This document shows positions 1 to 12,312 of a DNA stretch of 64,000 nucleotides, one piece after another. Made by a program: the position numbers and the translations under genes. The DNA is from Methylomonas koyamae (GTDB taxonomy: Bacteria > Pseudomonadota > Gammaproteobacteria > Methylococcales > Methylomonadaceae). Positions within the stretch are counted from its first letter, which is position 1. Every line of letters starts with the position of its first letter. The DNA is taken from positions 57,079-121,078 of the forward strand of contig NZ_LUUK01000194.1 in assembly GCF_001644025.1 (NCBI RefSeq), read 5' to 3'. Under the pieces are notes generated by a model. That model was not told the DNA's origin and made no database searches. It saw only the letters and a program-made list of their open reading frames with translations.

Positions 1-3396
<3,396 letters not shown>

Positions 3397-3728
3397 GACA
3401 CAACCTTGCTGCTAAGGTGAATGGCGCCGCCCGGCGGCAGCCTCTGAATTCGCTGGCGTCCCTCTCCGATTCGCCGGCGGACTGGATCCGGCGTGGCAAA
3501 CTTTAGCGGCTGCGAGAGGCTCTCCGACCGGTAAAGTTTTCGACGCCGTGATTAACCCTACTAAGCATAGTCAAAAAATGCTTGCGCAAAATTTGGTCAA
3601 TTTGATGACAGCCTAATGGCAACGGCGAATGGCGGCGATTGGCAACCGCTTAATCACAAACTTATCCACAGCTTTTGTGCATAACCGTACTTTAGGACAA
3701 TAGCCTGAAAGTGGCGGCCATAAGGAAT
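3397..3728. other. non-coding region upstream of nifJ
   Basis: A 332-base stretch without a credible gene, lying between the start of nifJ and the stop of the next minus-strand gene. It presumably carries the nifJ promoter. The only clear landmark is a pair of inverted DnaA-box-like nonamers (3662-3684), listed separately. Confidence 0.6.
3662..3684. promoter_or_regulatory. inverted pair of DnaA-box-like nonamers
   Basis: TTATCCACA at 3662-3670 is the strict DnaA box consensus, and TGTGCATAA at 3676-3684 is the reverse complement of TTATGCACA, a match to TTATNCACA. The two are in inverted orientation, separated by five bases. This could be a DnaA-controlled site or part of a DnaA-titrating element. 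I do not see the AT-rich unwinding element or box cluster expected of oriC. Confidence 0.4.
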
Positions 3729-4259
3729 TCAATCGCGAATCGGTATCCGCCCCAATTTCTGCTCTATGCCGAGAACGGCACGGTTAAGTAGATAAAAATG
3801 CCGGTCCTCGACAAACTGCAAGCCCAACATGTAGAAAATCGGTCCCCAGAACGGGTTGACCAGCATGCCGCCGAGCACGCTTTTAGCGGTCCTCGACAGA
3901 TTCCGTAACGGATTGAACGCCACCGCCAAGGTTTGCCTGGGGTGCTCGGCAAACACCTCGGCAATCGGCTGCAATTGACACAGTTCGCGTTGCTCCAGTC
4001 CGGCCGAGGAAACCGCCAGTTTTTTAGCCATTTTGGCAAAATGCCATCGCGCAACCGTTGCCGACACCGCAAACACCAGGGCCATCAACGGTAACAGAAT
4101 TTTCGGCGGTAGCAACGGCGCGAATATCGGCGCCAGCAGCACGAGACCATATCCCAACATCACCAGATCCTCGCCGCGTTCGACGTCGCGGTCCAGATGC
4201 TCGACTATACCGGCGACTCGATTGCCGGCCTGTAACGGATAACTGTCTGATTCAACCAT
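3729..4259 (-). CDS. hypothetical inner-membrane protein
   Basis: A 176-residue protein I do not recognise. A hydrophobic stretch at about residues 32-68 has the character of a helical hairpin of two membrane segments joined by a Pro-rich turn (LLPPKILLP), followed by a basic, amphipathic C-terminal domain with an NPLRNLSRTAKSVLGG stretch near residues 116-131. The ATG at 4259 is preceded by GGAGG at eight bases, supporting this start. It stands alone between the nifJ upstream region and the SRPBCC gene, with which it shares strand but no overlap. Function unknown. Confidence 0.75.
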   Translation of the reverse strand: MVESDSYPLQAGNRVAGIVEHLDRDVERGEDLVMLGYGLVLLAPIFAPLLPPKILLPLMALVFAVSATVARWHFAKMAKKLAVSSAGLEQRELCQLQPIAEVFAEHPRQTLAVAFNPLRNLSRTAKSVLGGMLVNPFWGPIFYMLGLQFVEDRHFYLLNRAVLGIEQKLGRIPIRD

Positions 4260-4319
4260 GTCGCTCGCCTCCGCAATGAATTCGAGAGGGTTCGATTTAA
4301 TGCTTGTCGCGGGAAAAAG

Positions 4320-4802
4320 TCAATCTTCTGAAACAGTAACGGCCGGCAACGGCCAACGCGCTTGCAACACCTCGGCCCGCCACTGGAAAATCCGCTGTAA
4401 TCGCATTCCGATCAAGCAGTAATGCAACAATTCACCCATCCAGCCCCAGCGCATCGAGTAAAACACGATGTCCGCCACTTCTACTCCGCTTCGGCAAGGC
4501 GTCACAACTACTTCGTGGCTAAAGAAAGCGAAAGGACCGACGCGCTGCTGATAGACAAAACGTCGCGGCGGTTCGCAATAGCACACTTCGGACAACCAAG
4601 CCATCGGCCATCCGAAAACCGCGCGCATTCGGTATGCAATCAGTAAACCAGGATAAATTTCCTCCGGCACCGGCGAGGCAATATCGACGTGAAAAAAATC
4701 CGGGGTAATCGCGTTGAGATGCTGAGGCGACGAGAAAAAACGCCAAGCCTGTTCGGGAGCCACATTCAGATGCTGAGATCGGTGAAGGCGATGAATAACC
4801 AT
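4320..4802 (-). CDS. SRPBCC (START-like) ligand-binding domain protein
   Basis: A 160-residue protein of the SRPBCC/polyketide-cyclase fold. Family features seen are the opening strand MVIHRLHRSQHLNVAPEQAW followed by FFSSPQHLNAITPDFF, the middle strand pair YPGLLIAYRMRAVFGWP, and the late FVYQQRVGPFAFFSHE segment. Members of this family bind hydrophobic ligands in an internal cavity; the ligand here cannot be inferred. I chose ATG 4802 because family homology begins immediately after it; an in-frame TTG at 4883 would add 27 residues with no domain sense. No strong ribosome-binding site precedes 4802, so the start is moderately certain. Confidence 0.7.
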   Translation of the reverse strand: MVIHRLHRSQHLNVAPEQAWRFFSSPQHLNAITPDFFHVDIASPVPEEIYPGLLIAYRMRAVFGWPMAWLSEVCYCEPPRRFVYQQRVGPFAFFSHEVVVTPCRSGVEVADIVFYSMRWGWMGELLHYCLIGMRLQRIFQWRAEVLQARWPLPAVTVSED

Positions 4803-4891
4803 GACGTAGTGAGTTCTATATCCGGTTGGACTAAACGCCAATCTACCGCGAAAAAGGTCAAACGCCAGTATAAACCGGCGCAAGTATCGCT

Positions 4892-5260
4892 TTAACGGTC
4901 GCCGTCGCGGTCCGGATCGCGAATTTCGGCAATCAGATCGCCCAAATTCTCTTTTTGTCGCAAAATGAAATTTCTACTTTCCACGGCGGTGCGGCCACTG
5001 ACGGTCAATAATTCCTTGCGGTATTTGTGCGCAAAATAGCCGCTGGCAATGCCTGCCACGAACAAGCCCAGCGGGCGCCTGACAAAAGCTTTGGCGATAC
5101 TCCGACTGGCGTGGCTGATGCCGGAAATCACAATGCCCATCACCACACCTTTAACCAGTATTTCGCCGTTGGTCGGCGGCGCCATCCTCGCCGACTTAGG
5201 TTTACGGATTTTCTTTTGCGGCATTTCCGCGCCTGCTTCCAGTGGTTTTTTCTGTTTCAT
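4892..5260 (-). CDS. hypothetical small membrane-associated protein
   Basis: A 122-residue protein of unknown function. It has a strongly basic N-terminus (about 30 residues with many Lys and Arg and the run PQKKIRKPKSARM), a hydrophobic region at roughly residues 35-80 (VKGVVMGIVISGISHASRS and RRPLGLFVAGIASGYFAHKY) and an acidic end IRDPDRDGDR. The ATG at 5260 has GGAG seven to eight bases upstream; an in-frame TTG at 5278 lies before that Shine-Dalgarno element and is unlikely to be used. The gene is monocistronic in appearance, tail-to-start with the SRPBCC gene 89 bases downstream. Confidence 0.7.
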   Translation of the reverse strand: MKQKKPLEAGAEMPQKKIRKPKSARMAPPTNGEILVKGVVMGIVISGISHASRSIAKAFVRRPLGLFVAGIASGYFAHKYRKELLTVSGRTAVESRNFILRQKENLGDLIAEIRDPDRDGDR

Positions 5261-5473
5261 CCCGCGACTCCAGTACAAATTGATCGAAACCGTCCTAACG
5301 CCCCAACAGAAGGCATGCCTGAAAACGCAAATGCTGCTTGACCGACATATCGCTATTCTCTAATCTTCCGCGACTTTTGGCGGCCGGTCAAATTTCCTTA
5401 ACCGGCGTTCGGTTCGGCTCGACCCGCGCTATCGTCGCGGCTCGAACTTTGCGCCCGCGGAAATAATCCGTCA

Positions 5474-6841
5474 ATGAACAGTCCAAGCGAAATGCCGGCG
5501 GAAAACGCCGAACTTCCAGAATCCGAAACTGCCTTCCACCACGGAATACCGATGCCCATGCCGCTTTCGCCTATCGCCACTATTCCCTTTCGCGCCGAAC
5601 AATTGAACGGCTCCTGCCGCTGCGCTTCGTTAAACCGTAAGGCCTTGCGCAAATCACTAGCGGACTCGATGAACGGCGATGCACTGTACCGCATGCTGAC
5701 CGAGGAGCGGCCGCATTTGTGCGCCGACGTACCGGTATTCGTCAGTCAATCGGATCTGGATCGGCAAGCGGAAATCATTGCCGCACTGGAACGGGTAATC
5801 GCATTACCGGCGTTTCGGGAACAGGTATTGAGCCGCGCGCCGCTGAGTGCCGCTCACCAAACCCAAGCTACCGGTGTATTTCTGGGTTACGACTTCCATC
5901 TAGGCACCGATGGCCCACGTTTGATCGAGATCAATAGCAACGCCGGCGGTGCGCTGATCAATGCCCTGCTGATCCGCGCCCAGGACACTTGCTGCGAAGT
6001 CGCCGACCATCGGCAACCGGGCCGCCCGCCCATAACTCCGCCCGCGCCGGAAGCGGCCTTCGTCGAGATGTTTCTCAGCGAGTGGCGCGCGGAACGCGGG
6101 ATTCAAGCTCTACGGACCATCGCCATCGTCGACGAGCAACCCGAACAACAATACTTGTATCCGGAGTTTTTGCTGTTCAAACAACTGTTCGAAGCGCACG
6201 GTTCGCAAGCCTGGATTCTCGACCCCAGTGCTCTGGAATATCGGGACGGCGGCGTCTGGCACCAGCAAACCCGAATCGACCTGATCTACAACCGCTTGAC
6301 CGATTTCGGCCTGGACGAACCCCAGCATGCGGCGTTACGCGCGGCATACCTGGCCGGCGCCGCCGTGGTCACGCCGCACCCGAGAAACCACGCCTTATAC
6401 GCCGACAAGCGCAATCTGATCTTGCTGAGCGACGACGATTATTTACGAACCCTGGGCGTGGATAGTCAAACCCGGGCGGTATTGCGCGAAGGCGTCGCCA
6501 AAACCATAGCCGTCGCATCGGAAAACGCCGCTGCCTTGTGGGCGGAACGCAAACGGCTATTCTTCAAGCCCGCCCGCGGCTACGGTAGCAAAGCGGCATA
6601 TCGGGGGGATAAACTGACCAAACGGGTGTTCGAGGACATTCTGCAAAACGATTACGTTGCCCAATCGATCGTCCTACCCAGCGAACGCCGCCTGGACAGC
6701 GGCTATTTAAAACTGGATTTGCGCCACTACGTGTATCGGGGCGAAACTCAATTGGTCTGTGCCCGGCTCTATCAAGGCCAAACCACCAACTTCCGGACGC
6801 CCGGCGGCGGCTTCGCGCAAGTCGTGGCGATTGCCGAATGA
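5474..6841 (+). CDS. ATP-grasp-like protein of unknown substrate
   Basis: A 455-residue cytosolic protein. ATP-grasp features are visible: LIEINSNAGG near residue 155 (acidic metal and Asn-containing motif), LIYNRLTDFGLDEPQHAAL near 275, a VVTPHPRNHALYADKRNLIL segment near 305 and KRLFFKPARGYGSKAAYRG near 365, which resembles the nucleotide-binding Lys and glycine-rich loop. The order, with the metal-binding-type motif before the Gly-rich loop, suggests a circularly permuted or divergent member. Family enzymes form amide or thioester bonds through acyl-phosphate intermediates; the substrate is unknown. An N-terminal extension holds CRC near residue 48. The gene converges on the macro-domain gene, with two bases between their stops. 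Confidence 0.65.
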   Translation: MNSPSEMPAENAELPESETAFHHGIPMPMPLSPIATIPFRAEQLNGSCRCASLNRKALRKSLADSMNGDALYRMLTEERPHLCADVPVFVSQSDLDRQAEIIAALERVIALPAFREQVLSRAPLSAAHQTQATGVFLGYDFHLGTDGPRLIEINSNAGGALINALLIRAQDTCCEVADHRQPGRPPITPPAPEAAFVEMFLSEWRAERGIQALRTIAIVDEQPEQQYLYPEFLLFKQLFEAHGSQAWILDPSALEYRDGGVWHQQTRIDLIYNRLTDFGLDEPQHAALRAAYLAGAAVVTPHPRNHALYADKRNLILLSDDDYLRTLGVDSQTRAVLREGVAKTIAVASENAAALWAERKRLFFKPARGYGSKAAYRGDKLTKRVFEDILQNDYVAQSIVLPSERRLDSGYLKLDLRHYVYRGETQLVCARLYQGQTTNFRTPGGGFAQVVAIAE

Positions 6842-6843
6842 GA

Positions 6844-7353
6844 TCAAACCCGTTCCAGCAAATGCCGATATATCGCCAGTTCGGCCGCGCCGAAACAGCA
6901 AAAAATCACGTCGACCTCGTAACGCGTTAGCTTAAGAGACTCGCTAACCTCCGCTACCGCTACTTCGGCGGCGGCTAGTATCGGAAAACCGTAAGCGCCG
7001 GTACTGATGCAGGGAAAGGCGATAGACGACAAAGCGTGCTCGCCGGCCAACGTCAACGAATTGTGGTAACACGCGGCCAGTAGTTCGGCTTCTCGATGCG
7101 AACCGCCTCGCCAGACCGGACCGACCGTATGAATGACGAATTTGGCCGGTAAGCCGAACCCTTCGGTAAGTTTCGCCTGCCCAACCTGACAGCCGTCCAA
7201 GCGGCGACAGGCGGCCAACAACGCCGGACCGGCGGCCCGGTGTACCGCACCGTCTACCCCGCCGCCACCCTGCAGCGAGGCGTTCGCGGCATTGACGACG
7301 GCATCCACCGCCAACGTGGTAATATCCGCTTGCACGGCCTGCATAGTCCGCAT
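6844..7353 (-). CDS. macro-domain protein, probable O-acetyl-ADP-ribose / ADP-ribosyl hydrolase
   Basis: A 169-residue single macro domain, the usual length for the YmdB/MacroD type. Visible motifs are [20 protein letters not shown] (adenine-site Asp and Asn-Ala-Ala-Asn), the loop [26 protein letters not shown], and ISTGAYGFP of the phosphate-binding loop near residue 125. Enzymes with these features hydrolyse O-acetyl-ADP-ribose or remove ADP-ribose from acidic residues. ATG 7353 is chosen because GGGAG lies about seven bases upstream; a second ATG at 7344 is possible. It is divergent from the DUF2905 gene, sharing a 62-base intergenic region. Confidence 0.88.
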   Translation of the reverse strand: MRTMQAVQADITTLAVDAVVNAANASLQGGGGVDGAVHRAAGPALLAACRRLDGCQVGQAKLTEGFGLPAKFVIHTVGPVWRGGSHREAELLAACYHNSLTLAGEHALSSIAFPCISTGAYGFPILAAAEVAVAEVSESLKLTRYEVDVIFCCFGAAELAIYRHLLERV

Positions 7354-7415
7354 TAAAACTCCCGGCCGATTTGGGCCTGAAACGCAGTCCGCCTGAAAAG
7401 GCGGAGGATAATCTA

Positions 7416-7628
7416 ATGGTAGGCAAAATTTTGACGATTGCCGGCGCCGGTCTGTTATTGCTCGGCTTGGCAATAAGCCATGCGCCTTGGCTGTTGAATT
7501 GGTTCGGCAAACTACCCGGCGATATTTCGATTCAAACCGAAAACAGTCGAGTCTTCATTCCGATCACGTCGATGCTGGTCGTCAGCCTGTTGCTGAGCTT
7601 GCTAAGCCATCTGATTTTGCGGAAATAA
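7416..7628 (+). CDS. DUF2905 family small membrane protein
   Basis: A 70-residue protein with two predicted membrane helices (about residues 5-22 and 48-68) flanking a short loop containing [12 protein letters not shown], the family signature. The function of DUF2905 proteins is not known. Start ATG 7416 follows a clear GGAGG at 7403-7407. Fourteen bases separate it from the alpha/beta hydrolase gene downstream, so the two are probably cotranscribed. Confidence 0.85.
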   Translation: MVGKILTIAGAGLLLLGLAISHAPWLLNWFGKLPGDISIQTENSRVFIPITSMLVVSLLLSLLSHLILRK

Positions 7629-7642
7629 CGTTACCCGTCTCT

Positions 7643-8149
7643 ATGAAACACTTAGTCATCTACAACCACGGCATGGACAGTATTCCCTGGGGCGAGAAGG
7701 CCTTGGCACTGGCCGACGTCGCCGAGCGGCGCGGGTTTCATTTCAAAAGCATCGATTATCGGCCCAACAACGATCCGGACTGGCGGGTTTCCCGACTGCT
7801 GGCCGAAAATTTGCCTACCTACGATAAGCTGGTCTTGGTCGGTTCGAGCATGGGTGCCTACGTCGCCACGGTCGCCGCCGAAACACTGAATCCGCACGGT
7901 TTGTTCCTGATCGCGCCCGCCTTCTATCTGCCGGGGTACGCCCGCGACCGTTTCGCACCGGGGACTACGAATATCGAAGTCTTTCACGGCTGGCGGGACG
8001 ACGTGGTCCCGCCGGAGCATGCCTGGCGATTTTGTCGGGAACACGGCGCCCGTTTGCATCTGTACGACGCCGATCATCGCTTGCTCAGCATTCTGCCGGC
8101 GATGGGCTTAGCTTTCGACCGTTTTCTCGCGGCGTTAAGCGTCGACTAA
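7643..8149 (+). CDS. alpha/beta-hydrolase fold protein (YqiA/UPF0227-like)
   Basis: A 168-residue small alpha/beta hydrolase. The nucleophile elbow GSSMGAY lies near residue 72, an acidic residue sits in EVFHGWRDDVVPP near 120, and a late His is in YDADHRLL near 145, giving a plausible Ser-Asp-His triad. The opening HLVIYNHGMDSIPWG has the oxyanion-type His-Gly. Proteins of this size are esterases or thioesterases of poorly defined substrate. ATG 7643 lies 14 bases after the DUF2905 stop; no leader peptide is seen, so it should be cytoplasmic. Confidence 0.8.
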   Translation: MKHLVIYNHGMDSIPWGEKALALADVAERRGFHFKSIDYRPNNDPDWRVSRLLAENLPTYDKLVLVGSSMGAYVATVAAETLNPHGLFLIAPAFYLPGYARDRFAPGTTNIEVFHGWRDDVVPPEHAWRFCREHGARLHLYDADHRLLSILPAMGLAFDRFLAALSVD

Positions 8150-8181
8150 TCCATAGCACAAGCACATAGGAAACCGACCGA

Positions 8182-8523
8182 CTAGTAACGCCCGTTACCC
8201 AACCAAGCACCCGCCGCCGCGCCAACGCCGGCCGCCAACGGATCGCCGCCACCGAACTGATAACCCATCGCCCCGCCGACCACGCCACCCAATAGTCCTG
8301 TCGGTGAACGCTGTTCGTAACGGTAATAGACCGGCGGTGGCGGCGGTGCATAATAGCGAGGTACCGGTACGTACTCGACAACTCTAGGCGGCATGTAGAT
8401 GATCCGCTCCCGAATTATCGGGCCGTGCCCATGGTGGTGATGGCCGTGATGCCAACCGTGACCGTCGGCGCTAACCGCTGACGAAAATATCAAGCCAACA
8501 ATCATGAATTTCAAAGTGTTCAT
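8182..8523 (-). CDS. secreted glycine-zipper protein with His- and Pro-rich segments
   Basis: A 113-residue exported protein. It begins with a signal peptide (cleavage probably after SAVSA near residue 19), followed by the His-rich stretch DGHGWHHGHHHHGHG, a Pro/Tyr-rich linker YYAPPPPPVYYRYEQ, and a glycine-zipper region GLLGGVVGGAMGYQ with a second GVGAAAGAWLGNG near the C-terminus. Such proteins associate with the outer membrane; the His cluster suggests metal binding, but that is inference. AGGAG precedes ATG 8523 at a good distance. An upstream in-frame extension to 8751 has no supporting features. Confidence 0.8.
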   Translation of the reverse strand: MNTLKFMIVGLIFSSAVSADGHGWHHGHHHHGHGPIIRERIIYMPPRVVEYVPVPRYYAPPPPPVYYRYEQRSPTGLLGGVVGGAMGYQFGGGDPLAAGVGAAAGAWLGNGRY

Positions 8524-8858
8524 CGCATAGCTCCTTTTCCTGGGTGCTTGGACCAGAGCATGCGCCGCGACACTTAATGTTGACTTAAAATCGAACCTCG
8601 GGCGACTAAACAGATAATAGAACTTACCCCATCTCGATTGCCGGGCCGGGCTGGGCAGCCACACGTCGCATGCCTTACTCCGCCAGCAAGGTAATCGCCA
8701 GTCGTTGTTAATCGTGCGCGTCACAGTTAGTTTGGAGCACAAAACGTCCATTGCCGACTTCCTTGAGTAGATGGTTGGTGCGCGGCTTCCCCGTGACTAA
8801 AACGATCCTTCAATTCGCCGTCGGAATAGGCGACCTTATCGGCAACGCTGTAGTTTTC
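8524..8858. other. non-coding gap with a 43-codon open extension after maf
   Basis: A 335-base gap between the maf-like gene and the glycine-zipper gene. Immediately after the TGA of maf (8861-8859), the same frame stays open for 43 codons to a TAA at 8729-8727, encoding a polar peptide that starts ENYSVADKVAYSDGELKDRF. It has no own start codon; it may be a decayed C-terminus or chance. Otherwise I see no gene or clear terminator. Confidence 0.4.
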
Positions 8859-11390
8859 TCAACCGACATCCGCCGAACCAACCGCCGAGTCGGCTCTGAT
8901 TTTGGCTAATTGCAAGCGCATCGCCAAGGCCGCCTCCAATCCCGGCTTGTTCGTCAACAAGTGATCGAGCATCAATTCAGCCGCTTCGTAAATACCCTGA
9001 TCCAGATATAAACGCGCCAATTTCAACTGAGCGGCACTATCGTCCGGAAACCTGCGAATGTAGGCATTGTAAGTGTCAATCGCCACCAGAATGTCGCCGT
9101 GTAAGCGCTGAATTTCAGCGTACCAAGACTGGTAAAGCGGATTCAACCGCGCCAGGCACTCCAACGCCAGATTGGCCTGATACACGTCATCGCATTCGAC
9201 CGCGATCACGACGATACGCGCCAGCGCTTCTTCCAACAACGAGTCCCCACCGTCGACAATCTGGCGATACGCATCCAGCGCCGCATCGTGATCGCGTGCC
9301 AACTCAGCCAAATAACCGGTTATCAGTGCTTGATACGGCGCGACATTTTCCGGTTCAGGGTGTTTTCGCAGACTATTTCGCAAGTCCGCCAATTCTTCGA
9401 CTTTTTGGTGTTTGAATAGCATCCCCGCCCGTTGCCTCAGGTTTTGCAAGCTGCTTTGGCCTTTGGCTTGAACAAAATGCCGGGTTTCCCTATCGTGCAG
9501 TACCCGTAGATAGGCGCTATCCAATTCGGCCAGCTCGTGTTGCAGCGCCGCCGGGATTAATTCCGCCGCGAAACGCCGGCGCCATAAACGGACGCGACCG
9601 AAACTTCGATCCTTACGGGCTTGAGCAATCAATACGCTAAAATCCGGATGCAAGGCCAGCTCCTGTTGCCTGGCCAATACTCTGTCGATCGAGGCTTCGA
9701 TCAACTGCAGCAGCTTAGCCGCGCCGTCGCGATAGGCATCGTAAAATACGTTACCAAGCTGTTTTGCCTCTTCGGCGGTCCAATCCTGGTCGTTAAACGG
9801 TTTCGCCAGCTTGATAAAACGGCGTATGCCGAACTTCTTAACCAAGCGGCTGTAGTGGCGGTGTTCGCGCTTGAGCTTTTTCTCGATTTTATCGAGCTTC
9901 TGCTTGTCCTTGTACTCACCAATCACGCCGTGTTCGTTGTACATCGCGTCGTTGATACGTCGGGCGTCTTCCACCAGTTTGGCGATGGAGCGAATCTGAA
10001 ATCGCGCTCTACGCAAATCCGTCAAGGCCTTGACGTAATACGCGGCTTCCTCGTCGGAACCCGCCAGGCGTGATTGAACAATGTCGGCTACATCAACCGC
10101 TGTTTGCGGCAAATCGAGTTCTGCAAGCGCTAGATAGCGTATGCCGTCGACTTTGGCGGCGTGCTCGGACACGTTGACGATGTCGCAACCGGCGGCGGAT
10201 AGATGACGGGCTTGCAACGCTAGCGAGTGTATCGCTTGGGCAAAGTCGCAACTGGTCGGCGCCATGCCGCCGGCGTTTGTCTGCACTTGCAGGGACGTCA
10301 AATTGAAGCGCGGCCCGGCCAGCGCTTCGTTACTGCCTTTGGCATGGGTAAAGCCGTCGCGGGTAAAACATAAATCAACACCGGCCAGTACGATTCGCCG
10401 GAAGCCAAAGCGATAAGCCACCTGCAGTGCTGTGTTCGTCACGGTCGGTCCAACGCTTTCCAGGTTGGGGCAATTCAGATCGCTGGTCCAGGGCAAGCGA
10501 TCGCCTAAATACAAGGCCAGGCCTCGCCATTGATTTAACAGGGTAGGCACGGTGTGATGGGAACAGACGAAAACGGTGCGCTCGTCGAACTCCAGCATTT
10601 CCTTGCTAATATCGAAGCTGAGTTCGGTCGGATCGACCGAAAAAATGAAGTCGGGATATAGATCGGCTTGCAACAATTGTCGGGCGATCCTGGAAACGGC
10701 AAAAACGACCAAACGGTCGCGATGGGTCCTGACCCAAGGCAGCGCGCTATCCAAGGACGGGCCGCCGGCCAACAGAACCACAGTTTTACCGGCGAAGGCC
10801 CCCGCCAACAATTTGGCGGGCAATTTGTTGTCGGCAATGTTATGGATTTGCCGGGCAATGAATGCCTCCGCGCCTAATTCGACGCTGGTCTGCCAATGCA
10901 GTTGCGACAATAGTTCGGTAACATGCCAACTCAGCTCGGCATATTCCTCGATATAATCGTCCTGGGCGCAGATTGCATTGTATGACCGAACCGCATCGAT
11001 ATAGAAATAGTCGGTAATCTTAAAGCGACCGATAGCGTCCACCCAATCGCTCATCGCGATACAGGCCATACGCTCGTCCATATCCGTCAATAAACCGTTA
11101 GCGTCGAGCGCCGCTAGTACCGACTCCGGTTCGATAAACAGATAGCGGGTTCCGTTAGGTAGCGGCCTCGCTTGCAAATAACGAAGCAGTAAACCGGAAT
11201 CGGTGCCGATTATGACGTTTAACGCGTCTTCTTCGAACAAAGCCTTGCCGAACTTCGTATCGAATAGCACCTCGGCGCTAACCTTATCGAAGCCGTGCCG
11301 ATTCAGGTTGTAATAGTACCGTTCCCCGAAATCGTTAACGCACAATGGCCCCAAGCGTTGTTCTTCCGAACCCTGTTCGCACTGTGTCAT
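8859..11390 (-). CDS. maf: Maf-type flagellin glycosyltransferase candidate (DUF115)
   Basis: An 843-residue cytoplasmic protein of the motility accessory factor family. The MptE-like DUF115 core spans roughly residues 180-420 and shows VVLLAGGPSLDSALPWV, ADLYPDFIFSVDPTE and FRRIVLAGVDLCFT. The last 250 residues look like a helical TPR-type repeat region (LRKHPEPENVAPYQALITGY, LAARLYLDQGIYEAAEL type units). Maf proteins in Campylobacter, Aeromonas and Helicobacter transfer nonulosonic acids such as pseudaminic or legionaminic acid onto flagellin. This fits its position directly after a flagellin gene (67 bases) and in the same block as a NeuB-type synthase. Transferase activity is inferred from family and context. 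Confidence 0.82.
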   Translation of the reverse strand: MTQCEQGSEEQRLGPLCVNDFGERYYYNLNRHGFDKVSAEVLFDTKFGKALFEEDALNVIIGTDSGLLLRYLQARPLPNGTRYLFIEPESVLAALDANGLLTDMDERMACIAMSDWVDAIGRFKITDYFYIDAVRSYNAICAQDDYIEEYAELSWHVTELLSQLHWQTSVELGAEAFIARQIHNIADNKLPAKLLAGAFAGKTVVLLAGGPSLDSALPWVRTHRDRLVVFAVSRIARQLLQADLYPDFIFSVDPTELSFDISKEMLEFDERTVFVCSHHTVPTLLNQWRGLALYLGDRLPWTSDLNCPNLESVGPTVTNTALQVAYRFGFRRIVLAGVDLCFTRDGFTHAKGSNEALAGPRFNLTSLQVQTNAGGMAPTSCDFAQAIHSLALQARHLSAAGCDIVNVSEHAAKVDGIRYLALAELDLPQTAVDVADIVQSRLAGSDEEAAYYVKALTDLRRARFQIRSIAKLVEDARRINDAMYNEHGVIGEYKDKQKLDKIEKKLKREHRHYSRLVKKFGIRRFIKLAKPFNDQDWTAEEAKQLGNVFYDAYRDGAAKLLQLIEASIDRVLARQQELALHPDFSVLIAQARKDRSFGRVRLWRRRFAAELIPAALQHELAELDSAYLRVLHDRETRHFVQAKGQSSLQNLRQRAGMLFKHQKVEELADLRNSLRKHPEPENVAPYQALITGYLAELARDHDAALDAYRQIVDGGDSLLEEALARIVVIAVECDDVYQANLALECLARLNPLYQSWYAEIQRLHGDILVAIDTYNAYIRRFPDDSAAQLKLARLYLDQGIYEAAELMLDHLLTNKPGLEAALAMRLQLAKIRADSAVGSADVG

Positions 11391-11457
11391 GTTTGGAACC
11401 CCGGTTAGTCGGCATCTCGACCATTATCCCGTTTGCACGGCTAAACTCAAGCCGGCG

Positions 11458-12312
11458 TTATTGCAACAACTGCAACACGCCTTGCGTTACTTTGTTGGCC
11501 TGCGCCAGCATCGCGGTTCCAGCCTGTTGCAAGATTTGGCCGCGACTCAAGTTCGAAGTTTCCGAAGCAAAATCGGCATCCATAATCCGCGAACGCGCCG
11601 AACTTTGATTTTCAATAGACGATTGCAAGTTGGAGATCGTCGTCATAAACCGGTTCTGAATCGCACCCAAATTGGAACGGAACACGTCGACTTTTCGAAT
11701 CGCGGTATCGATTGCGTTAATCGCCGACCGAACGTTGTTTGAGGTCGCGTCGGAACCGATCGACAATTTAGTGCCAAACAAGGCGCTTAAGCTATTAACG
11801 GTCGCCAAATCCGAGACTGTCACCGAAATTTGGTTGTCGGTCGCGGTGTTGGCACCGATCTGAAAATTGGCATTTTTTAACGAACCGTTCAAAATTTTCT
11901 TGCCGTTGAATTCGGTATTTTGAATGATACGCTTGACCTCGGCACCCAATTGCTTGAATTCCGTCTGCAACTTTTGTCGGTCTTCGGTACTCACCGCCGC
12001 CCGGTTGGCCGCTTGCACGGCAAGGTCGCGCATGCGCTGCAAAGTCTCTGTGATGGTTCCCATCCCCGCCTCAGCGGTTTGCGCCATCGAAATGCCGTCG
12101 TTGGCGTTGCGCATCGCGACCGTCATGCCGCGAATTTGCGACGTCATTCTATCGGCTATCGCCAAGCCGGCCGCATCGTCCTTGGCGCTGTTGACTCGCA
12201 AACCAGAGGACAGACGTTCCATCGACGTTTGCAAACTGTCGTTCGTCCTGCTTAAAAACTTTTGGCTGTTCAACGAAGCGATGTTCGTATTAATGACCAT
12301 TGATGATGGCAT
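11458..12312 (-). CDS. fliC: flagellin (second copy)
   Basis: A 284-residue flagellin with the conserved D0/D1 N-terminus (NTNIASLNSQKFL, LSSGLRVNSAKDDAAGLAIA) and C-terminus (RIMDADFASETSNLSRGQIL, QAGTAMLAQAN). The central variable region is very short, so the filament surface domain is reduced to D0-D1 with a small loop. Start ATG 12312 has GGGAG about eight bases upstream; a second ATG at 12300 is possible. It is a close paralogue of the flagellin at 15586-16434, with conserved ends and scattered substitutions in between. Exported by the flagellar type III system and a likely target of the neighbouring Maf-like protein. Confidence 0.95.
   Translation of the reverse strand: MPSSMVINTNIASLNSQKFLSRTNDSLQTSMERLSSGLRVNSAKDDAAGLAIADRMTSQIRGMTVAMRNANDGISMAQTAEAGMGTITETLQRMRDLAVQAANRAAVSTEDRQKLQTEFKQLGAEVKRIIQNTEFNGKKILNGSLKNANFQIGANTATDNQISVTVSDLATVNSLSALFGTKLSIGSDATSNNVRSAINAIDTAIRKVDVFRSNLGAIQNRFMTTISNLQSSIENQSSARSRIMDADFASETSNLSRGQILQQAGTAMLAQANKVTQGVLQLLQ

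Noticed and set aside
3397..3728. Chromosomal origin of replication
   Set aside because: Only two DnaA-like boxes, no box cluster, no AT-rich unwinding element and none of the usual oriC neighbour genes.
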